A DNA stretch of 64,000 nt from Corynebacterium hindlerae (GCF_014117265.1 NZ_CP059833.1:2387069-2451068), one strand, 5' to 3'; counted from the stretch's first letter, positions 43,261-54,095 are shown. The notes: a model not told the origin generated them from the sequence alone. Program-made: numbers and translations.

Positions 43261-45177
43261 TTACAGGGATACCGGGTAATCCTTCTCTTCGATTTTTGGG
43301 TCGATTCGGCCTTCCATGAAGATGCCGTGCCAGATCATGAAGGCAAGGACGGTCCACAGGCGTCGGGAGTGGTCGGACATACCGGCGCGGTGCTCGTTCA
43401 GCATCTCCAGAACAGCCTTCTTGTCAAAGATCCGCTCGGTTTGGGACTCGTTGATGGTGTCCTGGGCCCAGCCGAAGAGTTCATCGCCGGCGAGCCAATG
43501 GCGCATCGGTACTGGGAAACCGAGCTTCTTGCGGTGCAGGACGTGTTCCGGCACGATGCCTTCCATGGCCCGACGCAGTGCGTATTTGGTGGTGCCGTGG
43601 GAGATTTTCATGTCGTATGGGATTGATTCCGCGACATCGAAGACGACCTTGTCCAGGAACGGCACGCGCAGCTCCAGGGAGTTAGCCATGGTGATCTTGT
43701 CGGCCTTGACCAGGATGTCGCCGCGCATCCATGTGAACAGATCCAGGTGCTGCATGCGAGCCACGGGATCCATGTTTCGGGACTTGGCGTAGATAGGCGC
43801 TGTGACGTCCTTGTGGTCCCATTCGGGTTTCGCCCACGGAATCACCCGCTGGAGCTGCTCGAAGTTAAACGAGCGAGCATTGCCGTAGTAGCGTTCCTCC
43901 ATGGTCATGGACCCGCGTTGTAGGAGAGATTTGCCCTTCATGCCGTCGGGAAGCAGTGCGCCGAGCTGGCCGAGACCACGTCGCAGCGGGGAAGGGATCT
44001 TCTCAAACGGGGCGAGGGACAGCGGTTCCTTATAGATGGTGTAGCCGCCGAAGAGCTCGTCGGAGCCTTCGCCGGACAGGACGACTTTGACGTGCTTGCG
44101 GGCCTCGGCCGCGACGAAGTAGAGCGGGACCAGGGACGGGTCGGCTACCGGATCGTCGAGGTACCACATGATTTTCGGGATCGCATTGGCATATTCCTCA
44201 GGCGAGACGACCTTCACGATGTGCTCTGCATCAATCGCAGCGGCCGACTCGGCAGCTACATCAACCTCGGAGTAGCCTTCGCGTTCAAAACCGGTGGTGA
44301 ACGTCAGCAGGTTCGGATTGTGGCGCTTCGCCAGGGCAGCGATGGCCGTGGAATCAATGCCGCCGGACAGGAAAGAACCAACTGTGACGTCGGCACGCAT
44401 ATGCTTTTCGACGCTGTCCTCAAGCGCCTGAGCGATCCGCCGGAACAAATCTTGCTCGTTGCTGACCGGCTTGGTGCGAAATTGTGGCTCGAAGTAGCGC
44501 TGTGCCACGACGTTGCCGCCAGGCTTAACGACGGCAAAGCAGCCGGACTCTAGTCGTCGAATATCCGCGTGCAGCGATTCCGGTTCGGGGACGTACTGCA
44601 GATCCACATAGTGTTCAATTGCGCGCAAGTCCAAGTCATTGCTTAGGCCGATGGCAGGCCCCATGTCGAGGATGCACTTCTTTTCGGAGGCGAAGACGGT
44701 GCCAGCTGCGGTCGTCGTAAAGTAAAGAGGCTTGATTCCGAACTGATCGCGGGCGAGGAAGAGCTCCTCCTTCACCGTGTCCCAAATGGCAATGCCGAAC
44801 ATGCCACGCAGATGATTGACGACGTCGGTGCCCCAGTGGTGGTATCCCACCACGATGGTTTCGCCGTCGCCCTCAGTATTAAAGGAATAACCGAGGTCTT
44901 GTAGCTCTGCGCGGAGCTCCACATAGTTGTAGATTTCCCCGTTGAACGTCATTGCATAGCGGTCGGGCTGATCAGCGGGACCCCACTGCAGAGGCTGGTG
45001 AGCATGCTCAATGTCGATGATGGAGAGCCGGTTGAAACCGAAGACTGCGTGGGAATCGTGCCAGGTGCCGGCGTCGTCAGGCCCGCGGTGCCGCATGCAG
45101 GGGAGTGCGTGGCGGATCGCCGCGTCATAATCTTGGGCATTGCCAGAACTGGTCAACATGCCGAGAAGGCCACACAT
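43261..45177 (-). CDS. ltsA: Glutamine-dependent asparagine synthetase-like protein LtsA
   Basis: 638 residues from ATG 45177, chosen so that the nucleophile Cys is residue 2 (MCGLLGML), as required in this family; AGGGG lies upstream. N-terminal glutaminase domain (RHRGPDDAG, FNGEIYNY) and synthetase domain with the PP-loop SGGIDSTAIAALA and GEGSDELFGGY. In C. glutamicum LtsA affects cell-wall integrity and lysozyme sensitivity, apparently through amidation. Divergent from ctaC as in C. glutamicum. Confidence 0.93.
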   Translation of the reverse strand: MCGLLGMLTSSGNAQDYDAAIRHALPCMRHRGPDDAGTWHDSHAVFGFNRLSIIDIEHAHQPLQWGPADQPDRYAMTFNGEIYNYVELRAELQDLGYSFNTEGDGETIVVGYHHWGTDVVNHLRGMFGIAIWDTVKEELFLARDQFGIKPLYFTTTAAGTVFASEKKCILDMGPAIGLSNDLDLRAIEHYVDLQYVPEPESLHADIRRLESGCFAVVKPGGNVVAQRYFEPQFRTKPVSNEQDLFRRIAQALEDSVEKHMRADVTVGSFLSGGIDSTAIAALAKRHNPNLLTFTTGFEREGYSEVDVAAESAAAIDAEHIVKVVSPEEYANAIPKIMWYLDDPVADPSLVPLYFVAAEARKHVKVVLSGEGSDELFGGYTIYKEPLSLAPFEKIPSPLRRGLGQLGALLPDGMKGKSLLQRGSMTMEERYYGNARSFNFEQLQRVIPWAKPEWDHKDVTAPIYAKSRNMDPVARMQHLDLFTWMRGDILVKADKITMANSLELRVPFLDKVVFDVAESIPYDMKISHGTTKYALRRAMEGIVPEHVLHRKKLGFPVPMRHWLAGDELFGWAQDTINESQTERIFDKKAVLEMLNEHRAGMSDHSRRLWTVLAFMIWHGIFMEGRIDPKIEEKDYPVSL

Positions 45178-45525
45178 ATGTCGAAATCCCCTTAAATGAT
45201 TGAGGTAAAAAGTTAACACTGCAACTCTACGGACTTGGCCGAAAAAATGGCAGTGGCAGAGCCGAGACAAATAGAACATCAACCATTCGTAAGCCCCCGT
45301 TAGGGGAGCATAGAGTGTGAATTAGCTAACAGACATTTGCCCATGCTGGCGTTCCCACGTCGAGTAACACCTGTAGGCTGGCAAAACTCGAGCGTGGAAC
45401 GACTAATCGGGTTAACCCCATTACATCCAAAAACATGGAAATCCCTGAGAAATGCGATATTCTGCACAGTTAGGAATGGGAACTTAGTGTCCTTAGGTTT
45501 GTGTGGAACAGGAAGGTAGACACAC
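45178..45525. other. Divergent promoter region ltsA / ctaC
   Basis: About 350 bp of noncoding DNA, A+T richer than flanks. It must hold promoters for both genes, but I found no convincing hexamer pair. No gene or repeat seen. Confidence 0.4.
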
Positions 45526-46635
45526 GTGGAACAGCGAAACAAGCGCGGTTTTCAACGTAAAGCGCTGCTCACAGGCGTACTTGGCGCAGGAAGCCTCGCA
45601 CTTGCTGGTTGTGACGTAGCGCCACCAGAGAACGGATTCTTTGACGCACTGCGTATGGGTTGGCCAAAGGGCATCACTCCTGAAGCAACCGCAATGGGTA
45701 ACTTCTGGGTTTGGGTCTGGGTTACCGCCTGGATCATCGGCATCATCATGTGGGCCCTGATGATCTACGCCATCGGCGCATTCTCTGCAAAGAAGGCAGC
45801 GAAGGCTGGTAAGGACGAATTCCCGAAGCAGCTTCAGTACAACGTTCCGTTGGAGTTGGTACTGACCATCATCCCGATCTTCATCGTGATGGCTTTGTTC
45901 TTCTTCACCGTCCCAACCCAGGACAAGGTTACTGCCTTGGACAAGGATCCAAAGGTTACCGTCGACGTCACCGCGTACCAGTGGAACTGGAAGTTCGGTT
46001 ACGCCAACGTTGCACCGGAGTTCTCTCCAACCGGTTCTGAGTACTTCGGCATTGACGAAGAGCGTCAGGCTGCAGCAGAAGCATCCAAGATCGACGAAGC
46101 TTACATGGAAGAGCACGGTGTAGGTGGTCCAATCCACGGTAAGTCCAAGTCTGATGTCTCCTTCTTGCACTTCAACAAGATTGAGACCCTGGGCACTACC
46201 GACGAGGTACCAGTTCTGGTTCTCCCATCCCAGACCCCAATCGAGTTCAACCTCGCTTCCGCTGACGTTGCTCACTCCTTCTGGGTGCCAGAGTTCCTGT
46301 TCAAGCGTGACGCTTACCCTCACCCAGAGGCGAACAAGTCCCAGCGTGTGTTCCAGATCGAAAAGATCGAAAAGGAAGGCGCCTTCGTCGGTCGCTGTGC
46401 CGAAATGTGTGGCACCTACCATGCGATGATGAACTTCGAAATCCGCGTTGTATCTGCAGACAAGTTCAAGCAGTACATGGAGTTCCGTAACCAGAACCCA
46501 CAGGCACCAAACTCTGAGGCGCTGAAGGCGATCGGTGAAGCTCCATACGCAACCTCCACCTCGCCATTCGTTTCTGGTCGCCTTGACACTCGCGATGGCA
46601 ACAACACCGTCGACCTCAACGAAGCTGCTAAGTAA
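45526..46635 (+). CDS. ctaC: Cytochrome aa3 oxidase subunit II
   Basis: 369 residues, GTG start with AGGAAGGT upstream. Lipoprotein signal with LAGC (Cys near 28), two transmembrane helices (about 60-130) and a periplasmic cupredoxin domain. The CuA site is visible: Cys291, Cys295, His299 and Met302 in GRCAEMCGTYHAMM, with an upstream His in SADVAHSFWVPEF. It accepts electrons from cytochrome c1 of the bcc complex. Followed 22 nt later by ctaF. Confidence 0.97.
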   Translation: MEQRNKRGFQRKALLTGVLGAGSLALAGCDVAPPENGFFDALRMGWPKGITPEATAMGNFWVWVWVTAWIIGIIMWALMIYAIGAFSAKKAAKAGKDEFPKQLQYNVPLELVLTIIPIFIVMALFFFTVPTQDKVTALDKDPKVTVDVTAYQWNWKFGYANVAPEFSPTGSEYFGIDEERQAAAEASKIDEAYMEEHGVGGPIHGKSKSDVSFLHFNKIETLGTTDEVPVLVLPSQTPIEFNLASADVAHSFWVPEFLFKRDAYPHPEANKSQRVFQIEKIEKEGAFVGRCAEMCGTYHAMMNFEIRVVSADKFKQYMEFRNQNPQAPNSEALKAIGEAPYATSTSPFVSGRLDTRDGNNTVDLNEAAK

Positions 46636-46657
46636 AAGGGAAGAGGCGTAACGAACC

Positions 46658-47089
46658 ATGAAATCTAGCGCAAGAATCATGTACGGTCTCGGCACATTCC
46701 TGCTGATCATGACCGTCATCTACTTCGTAGCAACCACCAAGGTGTCCGACAGCGGCAACATCCAAGGCATCGAGTGGGCTGGTGGTACCGGCCTGGTGCT
46801 CGCGACTGGCCTGTGTGTCATGCTCGGCGGCTACTTCCACTTCACCGAACGTCGTATGGACCTGCTCCCAGAAGACTGGGAAGAAGCGGAAATTGAAGAC
46901 GGAACCGGTATGCTCGGTTTCTTCAGCCCTGGTTCCATCTGGCCGGCTGTAATGTCCGGCGCTGTTGCAGTACTCGGCTTCGGCATTGTCTACATGCACT
47001 ACTGGCTGATCGCCTTCGGCGCAATGCTGCTGATCTGGTCCGCAACCATGCTGAACCTGCAGTACGGCATTCCAAAGGAAAAGCACTAA
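46658..47089 (+). CDS. ctaF: Cytochrome aa3 oxidase subunit IV
   Basis: 143 residues with four hydrophobic segments and the charged loop [23 protein letters not shown] typical of actinobacterial subunit IV. Structural subunit of the aa3 oxidase. Second gene of the ctaCF operon. Confidence 0.95.
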   Translation: MKSSARIMYGLGTFLLIMTVIYFVATTKVSDSGNIQGIEWAGGTGLVLATGLCVMLGGYFHFTERRMDLLPEDWEEAEIEDGTGMLGFFSPGSIWPAVMSGAVAVLGFGIVYMHYWLIAFGAMLLIWSATMLNLQYGIPKEKH

Positions 47090-47105
47090 AGTACCTTCCT
47101 AGAAA

Positions 47106-47134
47106 ACGGCTCGCCCTGGTGGCGGGCCGTTTTT
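47106..47134 (+). terminator. Terminator of ctaCF
   Basis: ACGGCTCGCC, loop CTGGT, GGCGGGCCGT (one wobble), then TTTTTG. Confidence 0.88.
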
Positions 47135-47495
47135 GTTTATGTTTCAGGTAAACCGTTGGGGGAGGGGGTCAACCCAAAGTTGTAAAAGTTGGAAGAATGT
47201 ACGGTGTGGAATGTGAGATGAATCTCTTGCCGGGAACCGCCATTTTCCTGCCAACGGAAAAGTTATCGGATAAAGTAGTTGCGAGTTCTTTTGTTTGGGG
47301 AGGCAAAAGGCTGTGACAATCCCGTGACCTGCATAAAGGTGAGCGTCGGATGGTGGGGTGCTAAAGTTCCCGCGGGGGTAGAAAAACTTTTGAACTTTTT
47401 ATCGGCGCTGTTTGTTGACGTGTGAAGTGCATTTACCCGCCGTGAGCGGGGGGTTCAAAGTGACTTAAGCGACGTAACCCGGCATACTAGAACGC
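47135..47495. other. Promoter region of ctaE-qcrCAB
   Basis: About 360 bp noncoding. Contains several TGTGA/GTGAC half sites (for example CTGTGACAATCCCGTGAC near 47311) but no full GlxR-type palindrome. CATACT at 47483-47488 is a possible -10 for ctaE, 7 nt before its GTG. Confidence 0.4.
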
Positions 47496-48110
47496 GTGAC
47501 GAGCGCAGTTGGAAATACAGGTATGGCAGCACCACAGCGTGTTGTGGCACTGAACCGACCAAACATGGTCAGTGTCGGCACGATTGTGTTCCTGTCTCAG
47601 GAATTGATGTTCTTCGCTGGCATGTTCGCGATGTACTTTGTATCTCGCGCAAACGGCCAGGGAGAAGCGTGGGATTGGGGTACTGGACACCTCAACGTTC
47701 CTTACGCATTGACTATCACCGTAATCTTGGTGTCTTCTTCTTTCACAGCCCAAGCAGGTGTCTTCGCAGCAGAACGCGGCGATGTATTCAAGCTTCGTAT
47801 GTGGTACGCCCTTACGATTCTGCTCGGCGCGATCTTCTTGATCGGCCAGGCATACGAGTACATTCACCTCGTAGAGCACGGTCTGACGATTCAGAACTCC
47901 GTGTACGGCTCCGCTTTCTTCATTACGACCGGCTTCCACGCCGCACACGTCCTCGCGGGCGTGCTTGGCTTCGTGGTTGTCCTTCTTCGTATTGCGAAGT
48001 CAAAGTTCACCCCAGCACAGGCAACCGCAGCAATGGCAGTGTCCTACTACTGGCACTTCGTTGACGTTGTGTGGATCGGCCTGTTCGTAACCATTTACTT
48101 CATTCAGTAG
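47496..48110 (+). CDS. ctaE: Cytochrome aa3 oxidase subunit III
   Basis: 204 residues, five transmembrane helices. Typical [19 protein letters not shown] and [40 protein letters not shown] at the end. GTG start possibly leaderless. First gene of ctaE-qcrCAB, the co-transcribed part of the bc1-aa3 supercomplex; subunit I (ctaD) is not in this window. Confidence 0.96.
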   Translation: MTSAVGNTGMAAPQRVVALNRPNMVSVGTIVFLSQELMFFAGMFAMYFVSRANGQGEAWDWGTGHLNVPYALTITVILVSSSFTAQAGVFAAERGDVFKLRMWYALTILLGAIFLIGQAYEYIHLVEHGLTIQNSVYGSAFFITTGFHAAHVLAGVLGFVVVLLRIAKSKFTPAQATAAMAVSYYWHFVDVVWIGLFVTIYFIQ

Positions 48111-48176
48111 GCCGTACCGGCCGAAATGTTCGGCCTACAGCCCTTCACTTTCCGTATACGAGTTTTAAGGGAAATG

Positions 48177-49064
48177 ATGGATACCAACCCACAACAGCAG
48201 GAGTTAGCCGCTGAGAAGGCAACTGCTGCTAAGAAGGCCAAGAGCCGCCGGAAGATGCGTCGCACTGTCGCTGGCGCCGCAGCTCTGACACTGGGCCTTA
48301 CCAGCGCGGGCTTCCTCGCCTCCGCTTTCACTCCAGATGCTCAGGTGGTTACCGCTGACGTTGATGAGAAGGCATTGGTCGCCGAGGGCAAGTCCCTGTA
48401 CGACGTCGCCTGCATCACCTGCCACGGTGCCAACCTTCAGGGCCAAGAAGGCCGTGGCCCATCGCTGATCGGTGTTGGCGAGGGTGCTGTGTACTTCCAG
48501 GTTCACTCTGGTCGTATGCCAATGCTCCGCAATGAGGCACAGGCTGCCCGTAAGCAGACCCGCTACTCTGAGCACCAGACCTTGGCTATCGCAGCATACG
48601 TAGCTGCCAACGGCGGTGGCCCAGCTATCGTGAAGAACGAAGATGGCTCTATCGCCATGGAATCTCTTCGCGGTAAGAACTACGACGGTCAGATTGACCC
48701 AGCCGACGTGGCACGTGGCTCTGAACTGTTCCGTTTGAACTGTGCATCCTGCCACAACTTCACCGGTCGCGGTGGTGCACTGTCTTCCGGTAAGTACGCG
48801 CCTTACCTGGATCCTGCTAACGAGCAGGAGATCTACCAGGCAATGCTTACTGGCCCACAGAACATGCCTAAGTTCTCTGATCGTCAGCTGACGGAAGATG
48901 AGAAGAAGGACATCATTGCATTCATCAAGAATGCTAAGGAAACCCCTAGCCCAGGTGGTTACGCACTTGGTGGCCTCGGCCCAGTGGCTGAAGGCATGCT
49001 GATGTGGCTTATCGGTATCGCCGCAGTAATCGGCGCTGCTTTGTGGATTGGATCTCGCTCATGA
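48177..49064 (+). CDS. qcrC: Diheme cytochrome c1 subunit of bcc complex
   Basis: 295 residues from ATG 48177, the second of two adjacent ATGs, with better spacing to AAGGG. N-terminal membrane anchor (about 35-55), two c-type heme domains with CITCH at 79-83 and CASCH at 189-193, and a C-terminal transmembrane helix. The diheme form replaces a separate soluble cytochrome c in Actinobacteria and passes electrons to CtaC. Confidence 0.97.
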   Translation: MDTNPQQQELAAEKATAAKKAKSRRKMRRTVAGAAALTLGLTSAGFLASAFTPDAQVVTADVDEKALVAEGKSLYDVACITCHGANLQGQEGRGPSLIGVGEGAVYFQVHSGRMPMLRNEAQAARKQTRYSEHQTLAIAAYVAANGGGPAIVKNEDGSIAMESLRGKNYDGQIDPADVARGSELFRLNCASCHNFTGRGGALSSGKYAPYLDPANEQEIYQAMLTGPQNMPKFSDRQLTEDEKKDIIAFIKNAKETPSPGGYALGGLGPVAEGMLMWLIGIAAVIGAALWIGSRS

Positions 49065-50275
49065 GCAATAACGAAGTAAAGAAATACACCGCCAAAGAAC
49101 TGGCCGGCATGTCCAATGAAGAGCTCGCTCGCCTCGGTACCGAGCTGGACGAAGTCACCGTTGCGTTCCGCAAGGAGCGTTTCCCGGTAGCAGGTGATCC
49201 CGCTGAGAAGCGTGCCGAGCGCGCTGTCACCATCTGGTTCGCTCTTGCTGCAATCTTCGCGTTGGCTTTCATGGCTATCTACATTTGGTGGCCATGGGAG
49301 TACAAGGGCCACGGCCAAGAAGGGCTCGGACTCTACTCCCTGTACACCCCACTGCTGGGTGTAACCATGGGATTGAGTATCCTTTCCCTGGGCTTCGGAC
49401 TCACCCTCTTCCAGAAGAAGTTCATCCCTGAAGAGATTTCCGTTCAGCGCCGTCACGACGGCCCTTCCGAGGAAGTTGACCGTCAGACTCTCGTTGCACT
49501 GCTCAACGACTCTTGGGAGACCTCCACTCTTGGTCGCCGTAAGGTGCTTAAGGGCTTGGCTGGTACTTCCGCTGCTCTGGCAGGTCTCGCGATCATCTTC
49601 CCATTGGGTGGCATGATCAAGAACCCTTGGAAGAAGAACGAGGGCCCTCTGAACTACTTCGGTGACGGCACCCTGTGGACTTCCGGCTGGACCAAGGCCA
49701 ACGAAGGCACCAAGGTGTACCTTGGTCGCGATACCTCCGCTATTGCGGAAAAGCATGGCGAGCACTACAGCACCGTTGGTGTTACCCGCCTCGTTCGTAT
49801 GCGTCCGGAAGATCTTTCCGCTGCAGCTATGGAAACTGTGTTCCCGCTGTACGAAGAGGATGTCAACGATGGCGACAAGTATGACGAAAAGCGCGACGTG
49901 TACGAGATGCACATGCACTCCATTCACGGTCCACGCAACGCTGTCATGCTGATCCGTCTGCGTAGTTCTGACCAGGCTAAGGTTCAGGAGCGTGTCGGCC
50001 AGGAAGATTTCCACTACGGCGACTACTACGCATACTCCAAGATTTGTACGCACATTGGTTGCCCTACCTCTCTATACGAGGCACAGACCAACCGCATTCT
50101 CTGCCCTTGCCACCAGTCGCAGTTCGACGCACTGCGCTACGGCAAGCCACTGTTCGGACCGGCCGCCCGTGCTCTGCCACAGCTGCCAATTACCGTGGAC
50201 GAAGAGGGCTACCTCGTCGCTGCAGGCAACTTCATCGAGCCTGTCGGCCCGGCATTCTGGGAGCGTAAGTCATAA
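49061..50275 (+). CDS. qcrA: Rieske iron-sulfur subunit of bcc complex
   Basis: 404 residues from ATG 49061, overlapping the qcrC stop by 4 nt. Three N-terminal transmembrane helices (actinobacterial type) and a C-terminal Rieske domain with CTHIGCP (329-335) and CPCHQSQ (348-354), which bind the 2Fe-2S cluster. It takes electrons from menaquinol. Confidence 0.97.
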   Translation: MSNNEVKKYTAKELAGMSNEELARLGTELDEVTVAFRKERFPVAGDPAEKRAERAVTIWFALAAIFALAFMAIYIWWPWEYKGHGQEGLGLYSLYTPLLGVTMGLSILSLGFGLTLFQKKFIPEEISVQRRHDGPSEEVDRQTLVALLNDSWETSTLGRRKVLKGLAGTSAALAGLAIIFPLGGMIKNPWKKNEGPLNYFGDGTLWTSGWTKANEGTKVYLGRDTSAIAEKHGEHYSTVGVTRLVRMRPEDLSAAAMETVFPLYEEDVNDGDKYDEKRDVYEMHMHSIHGPRNAVMLIRLRSSDQAKVQERVGQEDFHYGDYYAYSKICTHIGCPTSLYEAQTNRILCPCHQSQFDALRYGKPLFGPAARALPQLPITVDEEGYLVAAGNFIEPVGPAFWERKS

Positions 50276-51897
50276 TGAGCAATAAACTCGCTGAAATTGG
50301 TAACAACGTTGACTCCCGGTACACCATCTCCGGTATGGTCCGTACCCAGATCAACAAGGTTTTTCCAACGCACTGGTCCTTCATGCTTGGTGAAATCGCA
50401 CTGTACAGCTTCATTATCCTGTTGCTGTCCGGTATCTACTTGACCCTGTTCTTCGATCCTTCGATCACCAAGGTCATCTACGACGGTGCGTACGCTCCGC
50501 TCAACGGTGTGGAAATGTCCCGCGCCTACGAGACCGCACTGAACCTCTCCTTCGAGGTCCGCGGTGGCCTCTTTATCCGTCAGCTGCACCACTGGGCTGC
50601 ACTGATGTTCGCAGTGTCCATCATGGTTCACATGATGCGCATCTTCTTCACCGGTGCTTTCCGACGCCCACGTGAAGCAAACTGGATCATCGGCTGCATC
50701 CTGCTGATCCTGTCCGTCGCCGAAGGCTTCATGGGCTACTCCCTGCCGGACGACCTGCTCTCCGGTGTTGGTCTGCGAATCATGTCCGCCATCGTTGTGT
50801 CCCTGCCAATCATCGGCACCTGGATGCACTGGGCAGTGTTCGGCGGCGACTTCCCATCCGACCTGATGCTGGATCGCTTCTACGTCCTGCACGTTCTGCT
50901 GATCCCAGGCATCATCCTGGCCCTGATCGCGGCACACCTTGCCATCGTGTGGTACCAGAAGCACACCCAGTTCCCTGGACCTGGTCGCGCGGAAAACAAC
51001 GTCGTTGGCGTCCGTATTCTGCCAGTGTTCGCAGTGAAGTCTGTTGCCTTCGGTCTGTTCACTTTTGGTGTTCTGGCTCTGATGGCTGGTGTTACCACCA
51101 TCAACGCCATCTGGAACCTTGGTCCATACAACCCAGCACAGGTTTCCGCTGGTTCCCAGCCGGACATCTACATGCTGTGGACTGACGGTGCAGCTCGTGT
51201 CATGCCAGCATGGGAGCTATACCCCGGCAACTACACTATCCCTGCAGTGTTCTGGGTAGCTGTGATGCTCGGTATCCTGGTTGTCCTACTCTTCGCCTAC
51301 CCATGGATCGAAAAGAAGATGACCGGTGACGACGCCCACCACAACCTGCTGCAGCGTCCCCGCGACGTACCAGTTCGTACCTCGCTCGGTGCTATGGCGC
51401 TGATGTTCTACTTCCTCCTGACCCTGTCCGGCGGTAACGACCTCTTCGCCTATCACTTCCAGATCTCCCTGAACGCGATGACCTGGGTCGGTCGTATCGG
51501 TCTGATCATCCTGCCACCGATCACCTACCTGATCACTTACCGTATCTGTGTTGGTCTGCAGCGCTCCGACCGTGAGGTACTGGAGCACGGTATCGAAACC
51601 GGTGTTATTCACCAGCTGTCCAACGGTTCCTTCATCGAAGTTCACCAGCCTCTCGGCCCAGTGGACGAGCATGGTCACCCTATTCCGCTGCCATACGCTG
51701 GCGCGAAGGTGCCAAAGCAGATGAACGAACTTGGCTTCGCAGACTCCTTGAGCCACGGCTCTGCATTCAAGTCTGACTCCGCTGACATCGTTGCAAGCAA
51801 GAACGCAATCGCACACGAGAACCACGAGGAAGAAGTTCAGATGTTCGAGGCGCTGCAGAAGCGCACCCGCGCAGAAGACGAAGAAAACGGCCTGTAA
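50275..51897 (+). CDS. qcrB: Cytochrome b subunit of bcc complex
   Basis: 540 residues, nine or so transmembrane helices, with heme ligands in [21 protein letters not shown] and in the [17 protein letters not shown] helix. The C-terminal cytoplasmic extension of about 120 residues is usual for this phylum. It starts within the qcrA stop (TAATG). Target of the mycobacterial inhibitor class represented by Q203, by family. Confidence 0.97.
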   Translation: MSNKLAEIGNNVDSRYTISGMVRTQINKVFPTHWSFMLGEIALYSFIILLLSGIYLTLFFDPSITKVIYDGAYAPLNGVEMSRAYETALNLSFEVRGGLFIRQLHHWAALMFAVSIMVHMMRIFFTGAFRRPREANWIIGCILLILSVAEGFMGYSLPDDLLSGVGLRIMSAIVVSLPIIGTWMHWAVFGGDFPSDLMLDRFYVLHVLLIPGIILALIAAHLAIVWYQKHTQFPGPGRAENNVVGVRILPVFAVKSVAFGLFTFGVLALMAGVTTINAIWNLGPYNPAQVSAGSQPDIYMLWTDGAARVMPAWELYPGNYTIPAVFWVAVMLGILVVLLFAYPWIEKKMTGDDAHHNLLQRPRDVPVRTSLGAMALMFYFLLTLSGGNDLFAYHFQISLNAMTWVGRIGLIILPPITYLITYRICVGLQRSDREVLEHGIETGVIHQLSNGSFIEVHQPLGPVDEHGHPIPLPYAGAKVPKQMNELGFADSLSHGSAFKSDSADIVASKNAIAHENHEEEVQMFEALQKRTRAEDEENGL

Positions 51898-51920
51898 GCC
51901 GCTTCGGCTGTAGCTCGTAA

Positions 51921-51957
51921 CAAAATAGGCCCTACCAGCTTGGTGGGGCCTATTTTG
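51921..51957. terminator. Terminator of ctaE-qcrCAB
   Basis: CAAAATAGGCCC pairs with GGGCCTATTTTG and the stem continues inward to 17 bp with a 3-nt loop. The A/T-rich outer stem works as a U tract in both directions. Confidence 0.9.
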
Positions 51958-51980
51958 TCGCTTAACGCAGTAATCAGCGC

Positions 51981-52040
51981 AAATCAAGCGTACCGATGGG
52001 ACGATTCAAGCCCGAAAAATCCCATCCGTACGCTTGATTT
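51981..52040. repeat. REP-like palindrome, copy 4
   Basis: AAATCAAGCGTACCGATGGGA (51981-52001) and TCCCATCCGTACGCTTGATTT (52020-52040). Same family as copies at 17.8 and 23.6-23.75 kb. The IS element starts 14 nt downstream. Confidence 0.8.
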
Positions 52041-52103
52041 CGTACCTGCCCCCTGTGTGCCAACCTGATTGTGAGTCAATCACACAAGGAAAGTAGGCAG
52101 GTT

Positions 52104-52514
52104 ATGTCTTTAGTTGGATTAACCGCACAGCAAAAGATCGATTTGATCACCGAGTACCTCGGGCTACCGTATGGAACCAAAGCCGCATGGCAGAAAAAGC
52201 ATGGCCTTAGCTCCAAGCACATGACACAGCTGAAGTACCAGTATTTCGCTGGTGACCTTGACCGGGGGCTTACTCCAAGGACAATGGAGGGCATGACTGA
52301 CATTCCCTCCGCTAGACAATTGCAGCTGGAAAAAGAAATTGCCGCACGAGATAAGCAGATCGCTGATCTGTCCGCCGAGTTGGAGAAAGCCCGCAAGGTA
52401 AATGATGTGCTGGGAAAAGCTATCAAGCTCGTGGAAAAATTCTCCGAGCACGCACCAGCCACCCCGACCACGCCGCCTTCATCGAAGAAGAACACACCCT
52501 CGTCACGGCCCTGA
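52104..52514 (+). CDS. IS3-family OrfA
   Basis: 136 residues: a helix-turn-helix with GTKAAWQKKHGLSSKHMTQLKYQYF and a coiled coil (LEKEIAARDKQIADLSAELEKARKVNDVLGKAIKLVEKF). The orfB frame is open from 52406, overlapping orfA in -1. GGAAAAA near 52433-52439 could be the slip site for a fused transposase. Confidence 0.85.
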   Translation: MSLVGLTAQQKIDLITEYLGLPYGTKAAWQKKHGLSSKHMTQLKYQYFAGDLDRGLTPRTMEGMTDIPSARQLQLEKEIAARDKQIADLSAELEKARKVNDVLGKAIKLVEKFSEHAPATPTTPPSSKKNTPSSRP

Positions 52515-52522
52515 TCCCGCTG

Positions 52523-53492
52523 GTGGGATCGCAGAACAAAGCCCTTAAACTACTGGGGATTTCTACCGGTAGTTGGCACAATCGCATCTATGGTGACAAC
52601 CGCAAAACCACTGATCCGATCCCGCAGAAACACCGAGTGCAACCACAGGCGTTAACCCCTGAAGAGGTCGAGCGGATCGAAAAGGAAATCAGTGCTGGGT
52701 GGGAGCGGAATCTATCGACTCAGCAGGTGTGTATCGAGTGCACCGACTCCGGTGAGCATTTAGGGTCGTTGCGCACGTTTGAGCGTATCGCCGCTAGGAT
52801 GCGTGCCCGTGATGGTATCAGTGCGAAGCCTCGGGCCAAGCGTGGTGCCCGGGCGGTGCCGGTCGTGGTGGCTGATCGGCCTGATGCTGCGTGGAGTTGG
52901 GATATTAATGATCTGCCGTCACCGTGGGTGGGTGTTCATTTTAAGGCGTATGCGGTTACCGATATTTACTCACGAAAGATCGTGGCGCATCGGGTGGAGC
53001 TAAAGCAGTGTAAGGATCTGGCGGCGCAGATGTTTCAGCAGGCCTTTGCCCAGGCTATACCTGGTGTTGTGCATGCTGATAATGGGGCTGCGATGATTGC
53101 GGGCACGACGAAAAAGACGTTGAAAGCTTATGGTGTGACACCGTCGTATTCTCGTCCGAGGGTGTCTAACGATAATCCGTTTTTTTGAGGCGGTGTTCGC
53201 CACGATCAAGACGGATGAGCGGTATCCCGGTGTGTTTCACAGTCTTGAGGGGGCCAGGCAGTGGTTTGACCGGTGGGTGAGTTGGTACAACAACGAACAC
53301 AAGCATACGAGGATTGGTTTTTATACTCCTGCGCAGGTCTATGACGGTACGTGGAGTAGGGCGTGGTGCGTTAGGCAGCGATCGCTTGATCGGTACTACG
53401 AGAAAAATAGGTGCAGGTTCCGGAAATGGCCCACGGCGCCGATGCCTAAGGCCGTTGAGGGAATCAATCTGACGGTGTTAAAAACCGCATAA
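52523..53492 (+). pseudogene. IS3-family OrfB transposase, frameshifted at T7
   Basis: The integrase core has DDE residues: first Asp in WSWDINDLPS, second in VVHADNGAAM and the Glu in SNDNPFFEAVFATIKTD. A run of seven T at 53180-53186 shifts the frame, so the protein stops after SNDNPFF, one residue before the Glu. The remainder (53193-53492) continues in another frame as FATIKTDERYPGVFHS. Six T would restore the gene. The frame also extends upstream as DHAAFIEEEHTLV. Probably inactive unless slippage corrects it. Confidence 0.85.
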
Positions 53493-53532
53493 AAAGGGAA
53501 TCAGTTAGTGACTCACAACAGGTTGACAACCA

Positions 53533-54095
53533 CCGGCCCTGACAAATTCACTGGAACTGAACTACTGCCGAATGACTCGGTCTGTGGTGTTATTGCTGTG
53601 AGTCATGGGAAGTATGTGACCACCAATTATATAGAGTGACCCAAATCACAAAAAGAATTCTCGGGCAATTTGCGGGCTAGGGTAGTGCAACATTTTTTCC
53701 GGCCTCGTCGTTAAATCGCCAGGTAGAGTACGGTATTGCTGACAGGTGTGCAATCCGCAGCTTTGCGGGAAATTCGGGACGCAGGTGTGACGCAGGTTTG
53801 ATAACAGTCATATAACGGCGCTTGTTCGGCGCGTGCGTTGGACATGGGGTGTGTCCATTTCGTAATCTGTTCGAGACATTACGGGCAATGCCAATTGTTA
53901 TTTGGCTGTTACCTGGAATACAAACCGAAATAATGCCTAATCGAGGAAGCGTACTAGCTGAATCGAACCGGGGAACCATCATCGTCTGGGGTGAACCACT
54001 GCGAGAGCCGCTCAGGTGGAGCAAGTGGAGGAAGCTTCCGTTTCCTAATCCGTCAGCTAACCCGGTCGGCGCAAGGGAAGATTTGGAGAATATTC
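53533..54095. other. Long upstream region of NlpC gene
   Basis: 560 bp, A+T richer than average, with no convincing gene; a minus frame at 53677-54024 lacks a ribosome site. It probably contains the regulated promoter of the NlpC/P60 gene. Several TGTGAC and GTGAC words are present, but no full palindrome was found. Confidence 0.4.

Larger units (their letters stand above)
52054..53532 (+). mobile_element. IS3-type insertion sequence (about 1.48 kb)
   Basis: Bounded by imperfect 30-bp terminal inverted repeats starting TG and ending CA: left 52054-52083 with CAACCTGATTGTGAGTCA, right 53503-53532 with TGACTCACAACAGGTTG. About 24 of 30 positions match. It contains orfA and orfB in an overlapping -1 arrangement. 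No clear target-site duplication is visible. It lies between the bcc operon and the NlpC gene. Confidence 0.88.

Noticed and set aside
47135..47495. GlxR site upstream of ctaE
   Set aside because: TGTGA half sites occur, but none is paired with TCACA at the right spacing.
53677..54024. 115-residue minus-strand protein upstream of the NlpC gene
   Set aside because: No ribosome site and low-complexity composition; the region more likely holds the promoter.
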